Assembly: GCF_001427875.1 (NCBI RefSeq)
Contig: NZ_LMHK01000001.1
Coordinates: forward strand, 1,180,871 to 1,244,870
DNA length: 64,000 bases
DNA from: Devosia sp. Root685
GTDB taxonomy: Bacteria; Pseudomonadota; Alphaproteobacteria; Rhizobiales; Devosiaceae
Direction of reading: 5' to 3'
The notes under the pieces are model-generated. The model was not told where the DNA came from. It saw nothing but the letters and a program-made list of their open reading frames with translations, and searched no databases. Both the position numbers and the translations under genes were made by a program. Shown in pieces: positions 27,646-35,967 of the stretch. The stretch's first letter is position 1. The number at the start of each line of letters is the position of its first letter.

Positions 27646-27678
27646 ATTCCGTCCGCAAGCACCGCGCGGGAGAATGAA

Positions 27679-29580
27679 GTGGGCACGGACAAAACGCTCG
27701 ATGTGATCACCATTGGCCGCGCCTCGGTGGACCTTTACGGCCAGCAGATCGGCACGCGGCTCGAAGATATCGGCAGCTTTGCGAAATCGGTGGGCGGGTG
27801 TCCGACCAATATTTCAGTGGGCACGGCGCGGCTGGGGCTGAAATCGGCGCTGATCACGCGCGTCGGCAATGAACAGATGGGGCGCTTCATTCGCGAGCAA
27901 TTGCAGCGCGAGGGGGTCGAGACCAAGGGGATTGTGACTGACCCTGAGCGGTTGACGGCGCTGGTGCTGCTGTCGGTCGAGAACGATAAATCCTTTCCGC
28001 TGATTTTCTATCGCGACAACTGTGCCGACGCGGCGCTGGATGAAGGCGATGTGGACGAGGGTTTTATCCGCTCGGCCAAGGCGGTGCTGGTGACCGGCAC
28101 GCATTTTGCCAAGCCCAATAGCGATGCGGCGCAGCGCAAGGCGATACGGATTGCCAAGGCCAATGGCGGGAAAGTCGTGTTCGATATCGACTATCGGCCG
28201 AACCTTTGGGGGCTCGCCGGGCATGATGCAGGCGATAGCCGCTATATCGCTTCGGATGAGGTGTCCAAGCACCTGCAGACGGTGTTGGCCGATTGCGATC
28301 TGATCGTCGGGACCGAAGAAGAGGTGCTTATCGCTTCGGGCGAGAGCGATCTTACGGCGGCGCTCAAAACCATTCGGCGTTTTTCGAGTGGAACTATCGT
28401 GCTCAAGCGTGGGCCGATGGGGTGCATTGTTTATGATGGGGCTATTCCGGATGATCTCGAACAGGGGATTGTCGGCAAGGGGTTTCCGATCGAAGTATAC
28501 AATGTGCTCGGGGCCGGCGACGCTTTTATGAGCGGGTTCTTGCGCGGGTGGCTGCGCGGGGAACCGCATGCGACGAGCGCGACCTGGGCCAATGCCTGCG
28601 GCGCCTTTGCGGTGAGCCGGTTGCTCTGCGCGCCGGAAATTCCGACATGGGCCGAACTCTCCTATTTCCTCGAGCATGGCAGCACGGAGCGGGCGCTGCG
28701 CAAGGACGAGGCGATCAACCACGTGCATTGGGCGACGACGCGGCGGCGCGACATTCCCAGCATGAAAGCCCTAGCGATCGACCACCGGCTGCAGCTTGAA
28801 GATATTGCCGGGGGCGATGCGCAGAAACTGGCGCGGATTCCCGCGCTGAAGGTTTTGGCGGTGAAGGCGGCGGCGCAGGTGGCTGGTGGGCGCGATGGCT
28901 TTGGCATGTTGCTCGACGACAAATATGGGCGCGATGCGCTTTATGCGGCTGCCGCCATTCCCAATTTCTGGGTGGCGAAGCCGATCGAATTGCCGGGATC
29001 GCGGCCGCTGCAATTTGAATTTTCGCAGGATCTGGGATCGCGGCTGGTGGATTGGCCGGTGGACCATTGCATCAAGGTGCTGTGCTTTTATCATCCGGAT
29101 GATGCGGCGGATTTGCGCGATGTGCAGATTGAAAAGCTCAGGGCGGCTTATGATGCGGCGCGAAAAGTTGGGCGTGAATTGCTGGTGGAGATCATTTCCA
29201 GCAAGCATGGGGCGCTGAAGGACGATACGGCGGCGCGGGCGATGGGCGACGTCTATGCGGCCGGGATCAAGCCGGACTGGTGGAAGCTGGAGACGCAGCC
29301 GGGGGTGGAGGCTTGGCGGCAGATTGATGCTGTCATTGAGGCCAATGATCCGTTCTGTCGGGGTGTGGTGCTGTTAGGCTTGGATGCGCCACTCTCGGAG
29401 CTGGTGGCGGGATTTGCGGCGGCGAAGACGGCGAAGTCCGTCAAGGGGTTTGCCGTGGGGCGGACGATTTTTGGCGATGCGGCGCGGGCTTGGTTGGATG
29501 GGCGGATTGGGGATGATGAGGCTGTGGCGATGATGGCGCAGCGGTTTGCGGGATTGGTTGAGGCTTGGGATGGGGCTTAG
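27679..29580 (+). CDS. iolC: 5-dehydro-2-deoxygluconokinase with DUF2090 domain
   Basis: A 633-residue protein. Residues 1-325 form a PfkB sugar kinase that phosphorylates 5-dehydro-2-deoxygluconate. It opens with DVITIGRASVDLYGQQ and SVGGCPTNISVGTARLGL and has the anion-hole/catalytic motif NVLGAGDAFMSGF. Residues 345-633 form a DUF2090 domain, related to class I aldolases, with VLCFYHPDD and LLVEIISSKHG. This fusion is the usual form in alphaproteobacteria. GTG start at 27679 with GGGAG upstream. It follows iolR by 89 bp containing two operators, and precedes iolD after a 248-bp repeat-filled gap. It is a cytoplasmic enzyme of the myo-inositol pathway. Confidence 0.95.
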   Translation: MGTDKTLDVITIGRASVDLYGQQIGTRLEDIGSFAKSVGGCPTNISVGTARLGLKSALITRVGNEQMGRFIREQLQREGVETKGIVTDPERLTALVLLSVENDKSFPLIFYRDNCADAALDEGDVDEGFIRSAKAVLVTGTHFAKPNSDAAQRKAIRIAKANGGKVVFDIDYRPNLWGLAGHDAGDSRYIASDEVSKHLQTVLADCDLIVGTEEEVLIASGESDLTAALKTIRRFSSGTIVLKRGPMGCIVYDGAIPDDLEQGIVGKGFPIEVYNVLGAGDAFMSGFLRGWLRGEPHATSATWANACGAFAVSRLLCAPEIPTWAELSYFLEHGSTERALRKDEAINHVHWATTRRRDIPSMKALAIDHRLQLEDIAGGDAQKLARIPALKVLAVKAAAQVAGGRDGFGMLLDDKYGRDALYAAAAIPNFWVAKPIELPGSRPLQFEFSQDLGSRLVDWPVDHCIKVLCFYHPDDAADLRDVQIEKLRAAYDAARKVGRELLVEIISSKHGALKDDTAARAMGDVYAAGIKPDWWKLETQPGVEAWRQIDAVIEANDPFCRGVVLLGLDAPLSELVAGFAAAKTAKSVKGFAVGRTIFGDAARAWLDGRIGDDEAVAMMAQRFAGLVEAWDGA

Positions 29581-29607
29581 CCTTTAGGGCGGTGGGTTCC
29601 GGGTAGA

Positions 29608-29718
29608 ACCCCCACCTAGCCTCCCCCTGGTAGGGGGAGGGACGCATCGAGTTTGGCTCGATGTCAGCGCGCCACCGGCAGATCCCTCCCCCTTCCAGGG
29701 GGAGGTTAGGTGGGGGTA
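29608..29718. repeat. Dispersed palindromic repeat, family B
   Basis: Inverted arms built from ACCCCCACCTAGCCTCCCCC and GGGGGAGGTTAGGTGGGGGT, each arm also containing an internal CCTCCCCC/GGGGGAGG hairpin. The middle has a small ATCGAG/CTCGAT stem. A close copy lies at 40921-41031. It sits between iolC and iolD, 13 bp before a family A copy. Confidence 0.9.
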
Positions 29719-29730
29719 AGGCACAACAGC

Positions 29731-29788
29731 CACGCCCGCGTGGTTCGAGGCTTTGCTACGCAAAGCGCCTCACCATGAGGGCTACTGA
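29731..29788. repeat. Dispersed palindromic repeat, family A, right arm only
   Basis: CCGCGTGGTTCGAGGC, an internal TTTGC/GCAAAG hairpin, then CGCCTCACCATGAGG and CTACTG. It directly follows the family B copy, forming a mosaic in the iolC-iolD gap and ending about 40 bp before iolD. Confidence 0.88.
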
Positions 29789-29828
29789 AATAGGGTCCGA
29801 TAGGGATCGAGGAATACGAGGAGTGGCC

Positions 29829-31676
29829 ATGAGCCAGAAAACTGTTCGATTGACCATGGCGCAGGCCGTTGCGCGGTTTCTGACGGCGCAGAAGACTGTC
29901 ATTGCCGGCGAAACGGTGCCGATCTTTGGCGGGGTGTTTGCTATTTTCGGGCACGGGAACGTGGCCGGGATCGGCGAGGCGTTGCATGGTGTCAAAGACA
30001 CGCTGCCGACCTATCGCGGGCAGAACGAGCAGGGCATGGCGCATGCGGCGATTGCCTATGCCAAGGCCAGCTTTCGGCGGCGGTTCATGGCGGTGACCTC
30101 TTCCATCGGGCCGGGCGCGCTGAATATGGTGACGGCGGCAGCCCTGGCGCATGTGAACCGGCTGCCGGTGCTGCTATTGCCGGGCGATGTGTTTGCCAAT
30201 CGGTTGCCTGATCCGGTGTTGCAGCAGGTGGAAGACTGGGGCGATGGCACTGTTTCGGCCAATGACTGCTTCCGTCCGGTCAGCCGTTATTATGATCGGA
30301 TCACACGGCCGGAGCAGATCATTCCGGCGCTGCGGCGGGCGATGCAGGTGCTTACCGATCCCGCCGAATGCGGGCCGGTGACGCTGAGCCTTTGCCAGGA
30401 TGTGCAGGCGGAAGCCTATGATTATCCCGAGAGCTTCTTTGCCGAGAAGGTGTGGAATCAGCGGCGGATCATGCCCGATGCCGATGAATTTGCGACGGCG
30501 GCGGCGGCGATCAAGCTTTCCAAGAAGCCCGTCATCATTGCGGGCGGCGGCGTGCTTTATTCGGAGGCGAGCGAGAGTCTTGCGGCCTTTGCCGAGGAGC
30601 ATGGCGTTCCGGTGATGGAGACGCAGGCGGGCAAGAGCGCCCTGCCCCATGGGCATGAGCTCAATATGGGTAGCGTCGGGGTTACCGGTTCTTCTGCGTC
30701 GAATGTGTTGGCGGAAGAGGCCGATGTGGTGATCGCGGTCGGGACGCGGTTGCAGGATTTCACCACCGGATCGTGGTCGCTGTTCAAGAACGAGGCGGTG
30801 AAAATCGTCGGGCTCAATGTGCAGCCGTTCGATGCGGGCAAGCACGAGGCGTTGCCGCTGGTTTCGGATGCTCGCGTGGGACTTGAAGCGCTGGATGCGG
30901 CGCTGATGGGTTGGCAGGTTGATTCCGATTGGACGCATAAGGCTATGCGGGAAAAGGACAAATGGCTTGAGGCGGCTGACGCCGCGACCGGGCCGACCAA
31001 TGTCGAACTGCCTTCGGATGCGCAGGTGATCGGGGCGGTGCAGCGGGCGCGGACCAAGGCGACGCTGGTCTGTGCGGCGGGCGGTTTGCCGGGCGAATTG
31101 CACAAGCTTTGGAAGGCCAACGCGCCGGGCAGCTATCATCTCGAATATGGTTTTTCGACCATGGGCTATGAGATTGCCGGCGGGCTGGGTGTCAAACTCG
31201 CGCGGCCCGAGGACGACGTGGTCGTGATGGTTGGCGATGGCAGCTATATGATGCTGAACTCGGAGATCGTTTCCTCGATCATGCTGGGCGCGAAGCTGAC
31301 GATCGTGCTGCTGGATAATGCCGGTTATGGCTGCATCAATCGGCTGCAGATGGCGACCGGTGGGGCTAATTTTAACAACCTGCTGCGGGATACGCACCAT
31401 GTGGCGCTGCCGAACATCGACTTTGTCGCGCATGCGGCGGCGATGGGTGCGGTGAGCCGGAAGGTTGGGTCGATTGCCGAACTTGAGGCGGCGCTGGCGG
31501 CGACGGCGGAGGTCGAGCGGACGGTGGTGATTGTGATCGATACCGATCCGCTGGTGACGACCGAGGCCGGGGGGACCTGGTGGGATGTGGCGGTGCCGGA
31601 GGTGAGTGAGCGCGGCGCGGTGAATGCGGCGCGTGAGGGGTATGTGAAGGCGCTGCGGGCGCAGCGGATTGGGTGA
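29829..31676 (+). CDS. iolD: 3D-(3,5/4)-trihydroxycyclohexane-1,2-dione hydrolase
   Basis: A 615-residue thiamine-diphosphate enzyme that opens the ring of the trione intermediate in myo-inositol breakdown. The N-terminal ThDP domain holds YRGQNEQGMAHAAIAYAK with the activating glutamate, and the central domain has KPVIIAGGGVLYSEA. The C-terminal ThDP motif runs from VMVGDGSYMMLNSEI to LLDNAGYGCINRLQ (GDGS...DN). Start at 29829, after GAGGAG; the frame is open upstream through the repeats but that is not protein-like. Length agrees with rhizobial IolD. It lies between two repeat-filled gaps. Confidence 0.96.
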   Translation: MSQKTVRLTMAQAVARFLTAQKTVIAGETVPIFGGVFAIFGHGNVAGIGEALHGVKDTLPTYRGQNEQGMAHAAIAYAKASFRRRFMAVTSSIGPGALNMVTAAALAHVNRLPVLLLPGDVFANRLPDPVLQQVEDWGDGTVSANDCFRPVSRYYDRITRPEQIIPALRRAMQVLTDPAECGPVTLSLCQDVQAEAYDYPESFFAEKVWNQRRIMPDADEFATAAAAIKLSKKPVIIAGGGVLYSEASESLAAFAEEHGVPVMETQAGKSALPHGHELNMGSVGVTGSSASNVLAEEADVVIAVGTRLQDFTTGSWSLFKNEAVKIVGLNVQPFDAGKHEALPLVSDARVGLEALDAALMGWQVDSDWTHKAMREKDKWLEAADAATGPTNVELPSDAQVIGAVQRARTKATLVCAAGGLPGELHKLWKANAPGSYHLEYGFSTMGYEIAGGLGVKLARPEDDVVVMVGDGSYMMLNSEIVSSIMLGAKLTIVLLDNAGYGCINRLQMATGGANFNNLLRDTHHVALPNIDFVAHAAAMGAVSRKVGSIAELEAALAATAEVERTVVIVIDTDPLVTTEAGGTWWDVAVPEVSERGAVNAAREGYVKALRAQRIG

Positions 31677-31689
31677 GCGCCCCCGATCT

Positions 31690-31836
31690 TCCTTCTCCCC
31701 TTGAGGGCGAATTCGGTTGGGATGAGGGGTCCGGGATTTAGTAACAAGCTCCTCTGCGGAGGATAGATACCCCTCACCCTGACTTTTCGCTGAACGCGAA
31801 AAGTCGGTCCCTCTCCCTCAAGGGGCGAGGGAAGGT
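31690..31836. repeat. Dispersed palindromic repeat, family C
   Basis: CCTTCTCCCCTTGAGGG at the left end matches CCCTCAAGGGGCGAGGG at the right end. Inside are a CTCCTCTGCGGAGGA hairpin and a GACTTTTCGC/GCGAAAAGTC hairpin. A near copy with the same order is at 63367-63517. It fills most of the iolD-iolE gap. Confidence 0.9.
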
Positions 31837-31883
31837 TCGGTGGACGGGGCGAGATTGAGCGCGAATAGGGCGCGGGAGAAAGA

Positions 31884-32801
31884 ATGAAAGCCAAACTTGG
31901 GATGTCGCCCATTGCGTGGTGGAACGACGATCTGGTGGAACTGAGCGATGATGTGTCGCTGGAGGAGTGCCTCAGGCAATCGCGGTCGGCCGGGTTTACC
32001 GGGATGGAGAAGGGGCGGCGGTTTCCGGATGATCCGGCGGTGATGTTGCCGATCCTGCGCGCGGCCGACGTGACGCTTTGTGGCGGGTGGTTTTCGGGGA
32101 CGCTGGTCGAGGAAGAGATGGCGGCCAACAAGGACCGTATTCTGCCGATGATCGAGCTGTTCAAGGCCGTCAACGCGCCTTGTATCGTTTATGGCGAGGT
32201 TGGGCGTTCGGTGCAGGGCAAGCGCGAGGTGCCGCTGGCGCAGAAGCCGAAGCTGAGCGACGACGAGATGAAGGCTTATGGGCGGAAGGTCACCGAGTTC
32301 GGCGAATGGTGCGCCGAGAAGGGCATGCCGCTGAGCTATCATCATCATATGGCGGCTGTGGTCGAGACCGAGCCGGAGCTCGATGCGTTTATGGCGGCTT
32401 CGGGGGAAGGCATTCCGTTATTGCTCGATGCGGGGCATCTGGCTTTTGCGGGTGGCGATCCGCTGCGGGCGATTGATAAGCACCATGGGCGGATCAACCA
32501 TGTGCATGTGAAGGATATCAGGCGCTCTGTGGTCGATGGGCTGGATCGGAGCAAGCAGAGCTTTCTGGATGCCGTGGCGCTGGGGGCTTTTACGGTTCCG
32601 GGGGATGGGTCGCTCGATTTTGGCGCTATCGTGCAGCGGCTGGCGGATCATGGCTATGAGGGCTGGTTCGTGGTCGAGGCCGAGCAGGACCCGAAGGCTA
32701 ATCCACCGCTGAAAATGGCGCAGGTGGGCCACAAGGAACTGATGCGGGTGATGACGGCGGCTGGGTATAGCGTCGAGACGCAAGGTTTTCCGAACGGCTA
32801 G
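31884..32801 (+). CDS. iolE: myo-inosose-2 dehydratase
   Basis: A 305-residue AP-endonuclease-2-like TIM barrel enzyme that dehydrates 2-keto-myo-inositol. Family blocks seen are GMSPIAWWNDDL at the N-terminus, GFTGMEKGRRFP, and LSYHHHMAAVVET. Metal-site segments LLLDAGHLAFAGGDP and INHVHVKDIR, and FVVEAEQDP near the end, also match. Full length. The GGAG-type site lies just upstream of the ATG at 31884. It is followed 38 bp later by a small membrane-protein gene and then iolB, completing the rightward iolC-D-E-B row. Confidence 0.96.
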   Translation: MKAKLGMSPIAWWNDDLVELSDDVSLEECLRQSRSAGFTGMEKGRRFPDDPAVMLPILRAADVTLCGGWFSGTLVEEEMAANKDRILPMIELFKAVNAPCIVYGEVGRSVQGKREVPLAQKPKLSDDEMKAYGRKVTEFGEWCAEKGMPLSYHHHMAAVVETEPELDAFMAASGEGIPLLLDAGHLAFAGGDPLRAIDKHHGRINHVHVKDIRRSVVDGLDRSKQSFLDAVALGAFTVPGDGSLDFGAIVQRLADHGYEGWFVVEAEQDPKANPPLKMAQVGHKELMRVMTAAGYSVETQGFPNG

Positions 32802-32839
32802 GGTTTGCTAGAGCTTGCGGCAACATAAAGGATTGTCGC

Positions 32840-33091
32840 ATGGCTCTGAAGGAAAACGATCTCAACTGGTTTCGGCCCCTGTGGCGGCGCGTTGCTGTCG
32901 TCGTGTTTTTGGCCATCTGGCTTGGCTGGGAAGTGCTCTACACCGGCGAACAGCTGTGGATGGTGCTGGTTGGGGCGGCGCTGGCCTATTCGCTCTATAA
33001 TTTCTTCTATGCCTTTCCCAAGGAAGAGCCAAAGAATGACGAAATCCCCCCTGCTGGTGCGGCCGACGAACAAGACCGGTCGGATTCATGA
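32840..33091 (+). CDS. Small two-helix membrane protein within the iol row
   Basis: An 83-residue protein with two hydrophobic segments, VAVVVFLAIWLGWEVLYTG and MVLVGAALAYSLYNFFYAF, a basic N-terminus (WFRPLWRR) and an acidic C-terminal tail. I do not recognise a named family. It lies between iolE and iolB, and its last 56 bases overlap the 5' end of iolB in another frame, with the iolB ribosome site inside this gene. That suggests the two are translated as a pair. Function unknown; it might be a membrane accessory, but no link to inositol is proven. Confidence 0.75.
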   Translation: MALKENDLNWFRPLWRRVAVVVFLAIWLGWEVLYTGEQLWMVLVGAALAYSLYNFFYAFPKEEPKNDEIPPAGAADEQDRSDS

Positions 33092-33836
33092 TGTGACGCC
33101 TGCTTCGGCGGGCTGGACGCATGTCGGCTTCGGGCTGCATCGGCTGGCGGCCGGCGAGGCCTATGGCGAGGCGACGGAGGAGCGCGAGGTCTGTCTCGTC
33201 ATCGTCGGCGGCAAGGGGCGCTTTGCCGTTGATGGCGAAGATTTTGGCGAGCTTGGGGAGCGGATGAGCCCGTTCGAAGGGGCGCCGTGGGCGCTCTATG
33301 TGCCGGCGGGGCGTAATTGGGCTGTGGATGCGACGACGGACCTGGAGCTGGCCGTGTGTTCGGCGCCGGGCGGCGGGGATTTCCATGCCAAGGTGATTCC
33401 GCCGGGGACGCATCCGCGGCTGACGCGCGGCAAGGGCGCCAATGTCAGGCATGTCTATAATATCATGCCCGAGGATGATGGTTCGGCCAATGCGCTGCTG
33501 GTGGTAGAGGTGATCACGCCGCAGGGGAATACCTCGTCCTATCCGCCGCATAAGCATGACGAGGACAATCTTCCGCACGAGAGTTTTCTGGAAGAGACGT
33601 ATTATCACCGCATGAACCCGCCACAGGGGTTTGCGTTTCAGCGCGTCTATACCGACGACCGCAGCCTTGATGAGGCGATGGCGGTGGAGGATGGCGATGT
33701 TACGCTGGTGCCGCGCGGTTATCATCCGGTGGCGACGACGGCGGGGTATGATCTCTACTACCTCAACGTCATGGCTGGGCCCAAGCGCGTGTGGAAATTC
33801 CACAATGCGCCAGAGCATGAGTGGATGCTGAAGTAG
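33036..33836 (+). CDS. iolB: 5-deoxy-glucuronate isomerase
   Basis: A 266-residue bicupin metalloenzyme isomerising 5-deoxyglucuronate to 2-deoxy-5-ketogluconate. Family features include the SPFEGAPWALYVPAG segment, the metal-site YPPHKHDEDN with ESFLEETYYHRMNPPQGFAFQ after it, and VPRGYHPVATTAGYDLYYLN. The start at 33036 is preferred because MTKSPLLVRP matches family N-termini and AGGAAG lies upstream; the same frame is open further back. It overlaps the small membrane gene by 56 bp and ends the rightward iol row. Confidence 0.95.
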   Translation: MTKSPLLVRPTNKTGRIHDVTPASAGWTHVGFGLHRLAAGEAYGEATEEREVCLVIVGGKGRFAVDGEDFGELGERMSPFEGAPWALYVPAGRNWAVDATTDLELAVCSAPGGGDFHAKVIPPGTHPRLTRGKGANVRHVYNIMPEDDGSANALLVVEVITPQGNTSSYPPHKHDEDNLPHESFLEETYYHRMNPPQGFAFQRVYTDDRSLDEAMAVEDGDVTLVPRGYHPVATTAGYDLYYLNVMAGPKRVWKFHNAPEHEWMLK

Positions 33837-33849
33837 CATCCACTCTCCG

Positions 33850-33872
33850 CGCCTCACCATGAGGTCTTCTGG
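33850..33872. repeat. Family A repeat remnant
   Basis: Only the end of a right arm remains: CGCGCCTCACCATGAGG followed by a degraded CTTCTGG. It lies 14 bp after the iolB stop and at the end of the convergent hypothetical gene. Confidence 0.7.
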
Positions 33873-33874
33873 GG

Positions 33875-34345
33875 TCAGTCCAGCATGTTTTCGGGGGCGG
33901 AGCCGTCGGTGAGCAAGGCGAACTTGTAGGTTTTGCCGGCGGCGTCGGTGGCCTCGCAGGTATATTGCGCGGGGCCGGATGTGGGATCGCCGGCGAGCAT
34001 GCATTTGCCTGAGGCATTTGCGTCGACATTGTTGTTGCCGCTGCCGTCTTTGCCTTCGGTGATCTGGTCGATGGCGAGGGCAAGGTTGCCGTTCTCGGCG
34101 CTTGCCGTGCCGCTGAGGACGAAGAAACGGCCGGAGGGGTCGTCGGTCCAGATGGACAGATCCATGCGGCTGTCGGTGTAAACGACCTGCAGGACTTCGC
34201 CGGCGCAGATGCTGGTGAGGTCCTCGGTTCCGGCCACGAAGGTCTGGCACTCGCCGCGGAGGGTGAAGACCGAGTGCGGATCGGCGTTCTGGGCGGCGGC
34301 GGGGGACGTGAGGAGGAGAGCGGGCAGCATGGGCAGGAATTTCAT
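33875..34345 (-). CDS. Secreted protein of unknown function
   Basis: A 156-residue protein with signal peptide MKFLPMLPALLLTSPAAAQ and no membrane segment afterwards. Four cysteines (in GECQTF, SICAG, GKCML and YTCEA) are spaced for two disulfides in the periplasm. I do not recognise the family; the mature part looks beta-rich, as in small periplasmic binding or lectin-like proteins. It is transcribed leftward between iolB and iolG with a bidirectional-looking terminator separating it from iolG, so it is probably not part of the iol regulon. Confidence 0.75.
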   Translation of the reverse strand: MKFLPMLPALLLTSPAAAQNADPHSVFTLRGECQTFVAGTEDLTSICAGEVLQVVYTDSRMDLSIWTDDPSGRFFVLSGTASAENGNLALAIDQITEGKDGSGNNNVDANASGKCMLAGDPTSGPAQYTCEATDAAGKTYKFALLTDGSAPENMLD

Positions 34346-34385
34346 TGGCTCATCGGGGTTTGCATCAATCCCAGACTAAACGGAA

Positions 34386-34420
34386 AAAGGGCGCCCCGGT
34401 GGCGCCCTTTGCTTATTTTT
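34386..34420. terminator. Bidirectional hairpin terminator between iolG and the secreted protein
   Basis: AAAGGGCGCC and GGCGCCCTTT form a perfect 10-bp stem with a 5-base loop. Leftward it is followed by T-rich sequence (the AAAAA at 34384-34388 on the plus strand); rightward by GCTTATTTTT. It probably ends iolG transcription. Confidence 0.82.
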
Positions 34421-34466
34421 CAAAAACCTCTGGAGGGAGCCCGCCCCTTCAGGAACTGAAATATCG

Positions 34467-34520
34467 GGGCACGCCCTCGTGGTTCGAGGCTACGCTGCGC
34501 ACCTCACCATGAGGGCTACC
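34467..34520. repeat. Dispersed palindromic repeat, family A, right arm only
   Basis: GCACGCCCTCGTGGTTCGAG, a short TACGCTGCGCA link, then CCTCACCATGAGG and CTACC. It lies downstream of iolG, in the same orientation as the other single-arm copies. Confidence 0.88.
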
Positions 34521-34584
34521 GTTCATCACGAGGGCGACTGTTGCCGTGGGGTCTGCCGTTGCGTCAGCTCAAACGGGGCACACG

Positions 34585-35622
34585 CTAGCGGCCCTGGAAG
34601 ACCGATTTGTCGGCCATCACGCCGGTGATTTCGCCGACTTTGACGGCCCTGCCCTCTTTTACGGATTTGAGGGCCGCGTCGGCGAGGGCGAGGGCTATGA
34701 GGCCGTCGGTGCCGCTGGGGGAGGCCGGGGATTTTGATTCAACGAAATCGATGAAGCTGCTGATTTCGCGAGCATAAGCCTCGGTGTAGCGGGTCATGAA
34801 GAAGTCGTGCAGAGGCGGGCGGGTGTAGCCGGTCGCATTGGCGATTTCGATGGAGACCGGGCGCTGGTTTTCGGCCGAGACGGCGCCCTTACTGCCGTGG
34901 ACTTCGATGCGTTGATCGTAGCCATAGGTGGCGCGGCGGGAGTTGGAAATCGTGGCGTGCTTGCCGGTGGCCGTCGAGAGCATGACCGAGGCGCTGTCGA
35001 AATCGCCGGCGGTGCCGATGGCGGGATCGACAAGGACGGAGGCCTGGGCGGAGACAGTGTCGATCTCTTCGCCGAGGAGGAAGCGGGCCATGTCGAAGTC
35101 GTGGATGGTCATATCGCGGAAAATGCCGCCGGAGCGCTTGATGTAATCGACGCCGGGGGCGCCTGGGTCGCGCGAGATGATTGTCACCATTTCGACGTCG
35201 CCGATCTGGCCGTCGGTGATGGCTTCCTTGACGGCCTGGAAGTGCGGATCAAAGCGGCGGTTGAAGCCGACCATGAGGGTGGCGGAGGTTTCGTCGACGA
35301 CGCGAATGCAGGCTTTTACACGCTCGATGTCGAGATCGACCGGCTTTTCGCAGAAAATGGCTTTGCCGGCGCGGGCGAAGCGTTCAATGAGGTCAGCATG
35401 GGTGTCGGTGGGGGTGCAGACGACGACGGCATCGATATCGGCGGAGGCGAGGATGGTGTCGATGGTGCGGACGTCGGCGCCGTATTGGGCGGCGATGGCG
35501 TTGGCTGCGTCGGCCATGGGATCGGCGACGGCGACGAGTTTCGCCTTGGGGTTGGAGCCGATGGCTTTAGCGTGAACTTTGCCAATGCGGCCGGCGCCGA
35601 GCAGGCCAAAACGAACGGTCAT
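34585..35622 (-). CDS. iolG: myo-Inositol 2-dehydrogenase
   Basis: A 345-residue NAD-dependent Gfo/Idh/MocA dehydrogenase oxidising myo-inositol to 2-keto-myo-inositol, the first pathway step. Seen are the nucleotide loop GLLGAGRIGKVHAKAI, the catalytic-lysine motif FCEKPVDLD, and GFNRRFDPHF. GGIFRDMTIHDFDMARFLLG with the catalytic aspartate/histidine pair is typical of IolG/IdhA. Transcribed leftward, opposite to iolC-D-E-B, with its own TGGAA-N6-TTCTA operator at 35679-35694. A GGAGG ribosome site (35632-35636) is partly in a hairpin. The assignment to inositol rests on motif match plus cluster. Confidence 0.94.
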   Translation of the reverse strand: MTVRFGLLGAGRIGKVHAKAIGSNPKAKLVAVADPMADAANAIAAQYGADVRTIDTILASADIDAVVVCTPTDTHADLIERFARAGKAIFCEKPVDLDIERVKACIRVVDETSATLMVGFNRRFDPHFQAVKEAITDGQIGDVEMVTIISRDPGAPGVDYIKRSGGIFRDMTIHDFDMARFLLGEEIDTVSAQASVLVDPAIGTAGDFDSASVMLSTATGKHATISNSRRATYGYDQRIEVHGSKGAVSAENQRPVSIEIANATGYTRPPLHDFFMTRYTEAYAREISSFIDFVESKSPASPSGTDGLIALALADAALKSVKEGRAVKVGEITGVMADKSVFQGR

Positions 35623-35633
35623 TGTGGGGTTCC

Positions 35634-35653
35634 TCCACCAGATTGTTGGTGGA
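35634..35653 (-). promoter_or_regulatory. Hairpin overlapping the iolG ribosome binding site
   Basis: TCCACCA and TGGTGGA form a perfect 7-bp stem with a 6-base loop; one strand runs into the GGAGG ribosome site of iolG. It may modulate iolG translation or be a remnant of a repressor site; no more can be said from sequence. Confidence 0.45.
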
Positions 35654-35678
35654 ATGAATAGGCGATTTTTGAGTGGGA

Positions 35679-35694
35679 TGGAATGAGAATTCTA
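35679..35694. promoter_or_regulatory. IolR-type operator upstream of iolG
   Basis: TGGAA-TGAGAA-TTCTA, 57 bp before the iolG start, matching the sites upstream of iolC and iolR in all ten fixed bases. A GGAA half-site follows 29 bp nearer the gene (35651-35654), echoing the tandem layout at iolC. Confidence 0.75.
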
Positions 35695-35717
35695 GTCGGA
35701 GGTGGCATTTGTGCTTG

Positions 35718-35763
35718 CCATCCCCCCCCTCCCGGCCTCCCCCATTCAGGGGGAGGTGAAGGG
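35718..35763. repeat. Dispersed palindromic repeat, family B, short copy
   Basis: A CCTCCCCCATTCAGGGGGAGG hairpin preceded by a run of C. It begins the repeat mosaic filling the 413-bp gap (35623-36035) between iolG and the MerR gene; that gap otherwise holds the iolG operator, a family A arm and a family D palindrome, and no gene. Confidence 0.8.
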
Positions 35764-35785
35764 ATCGTGGTTGGGGCGAGATGGT

Positions 35786-35847
35786 GCCACGTCCTCGTGG
35801 TTCGAGGCTTTGCTCTGCAAAGCACCTCACCATGAGGGCTACTGGGG
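35786..35847. repeat. Dispersed palindromic repeat, family A, right arm only
   Basis: CACGTCCTCGTGGTTCGAGG, a TTTGC/GCAAAG hairpin, then CACCTCACCATGAGG and CTACTGGGG. It has the same orientation as the other single arms. Confidence 0.88.
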
Positions 35848-35967
35848 GTGACATTTTTTGGGGGGGAACGGGGGCCGCGTTTTTGCGGGGATGACATCGT
35901 AAAAGGCCCCCTCACCCGCCGCTACGCGCCTGCCATTCGAGCATAGCTCTCACGGCCTTCTCACTTC

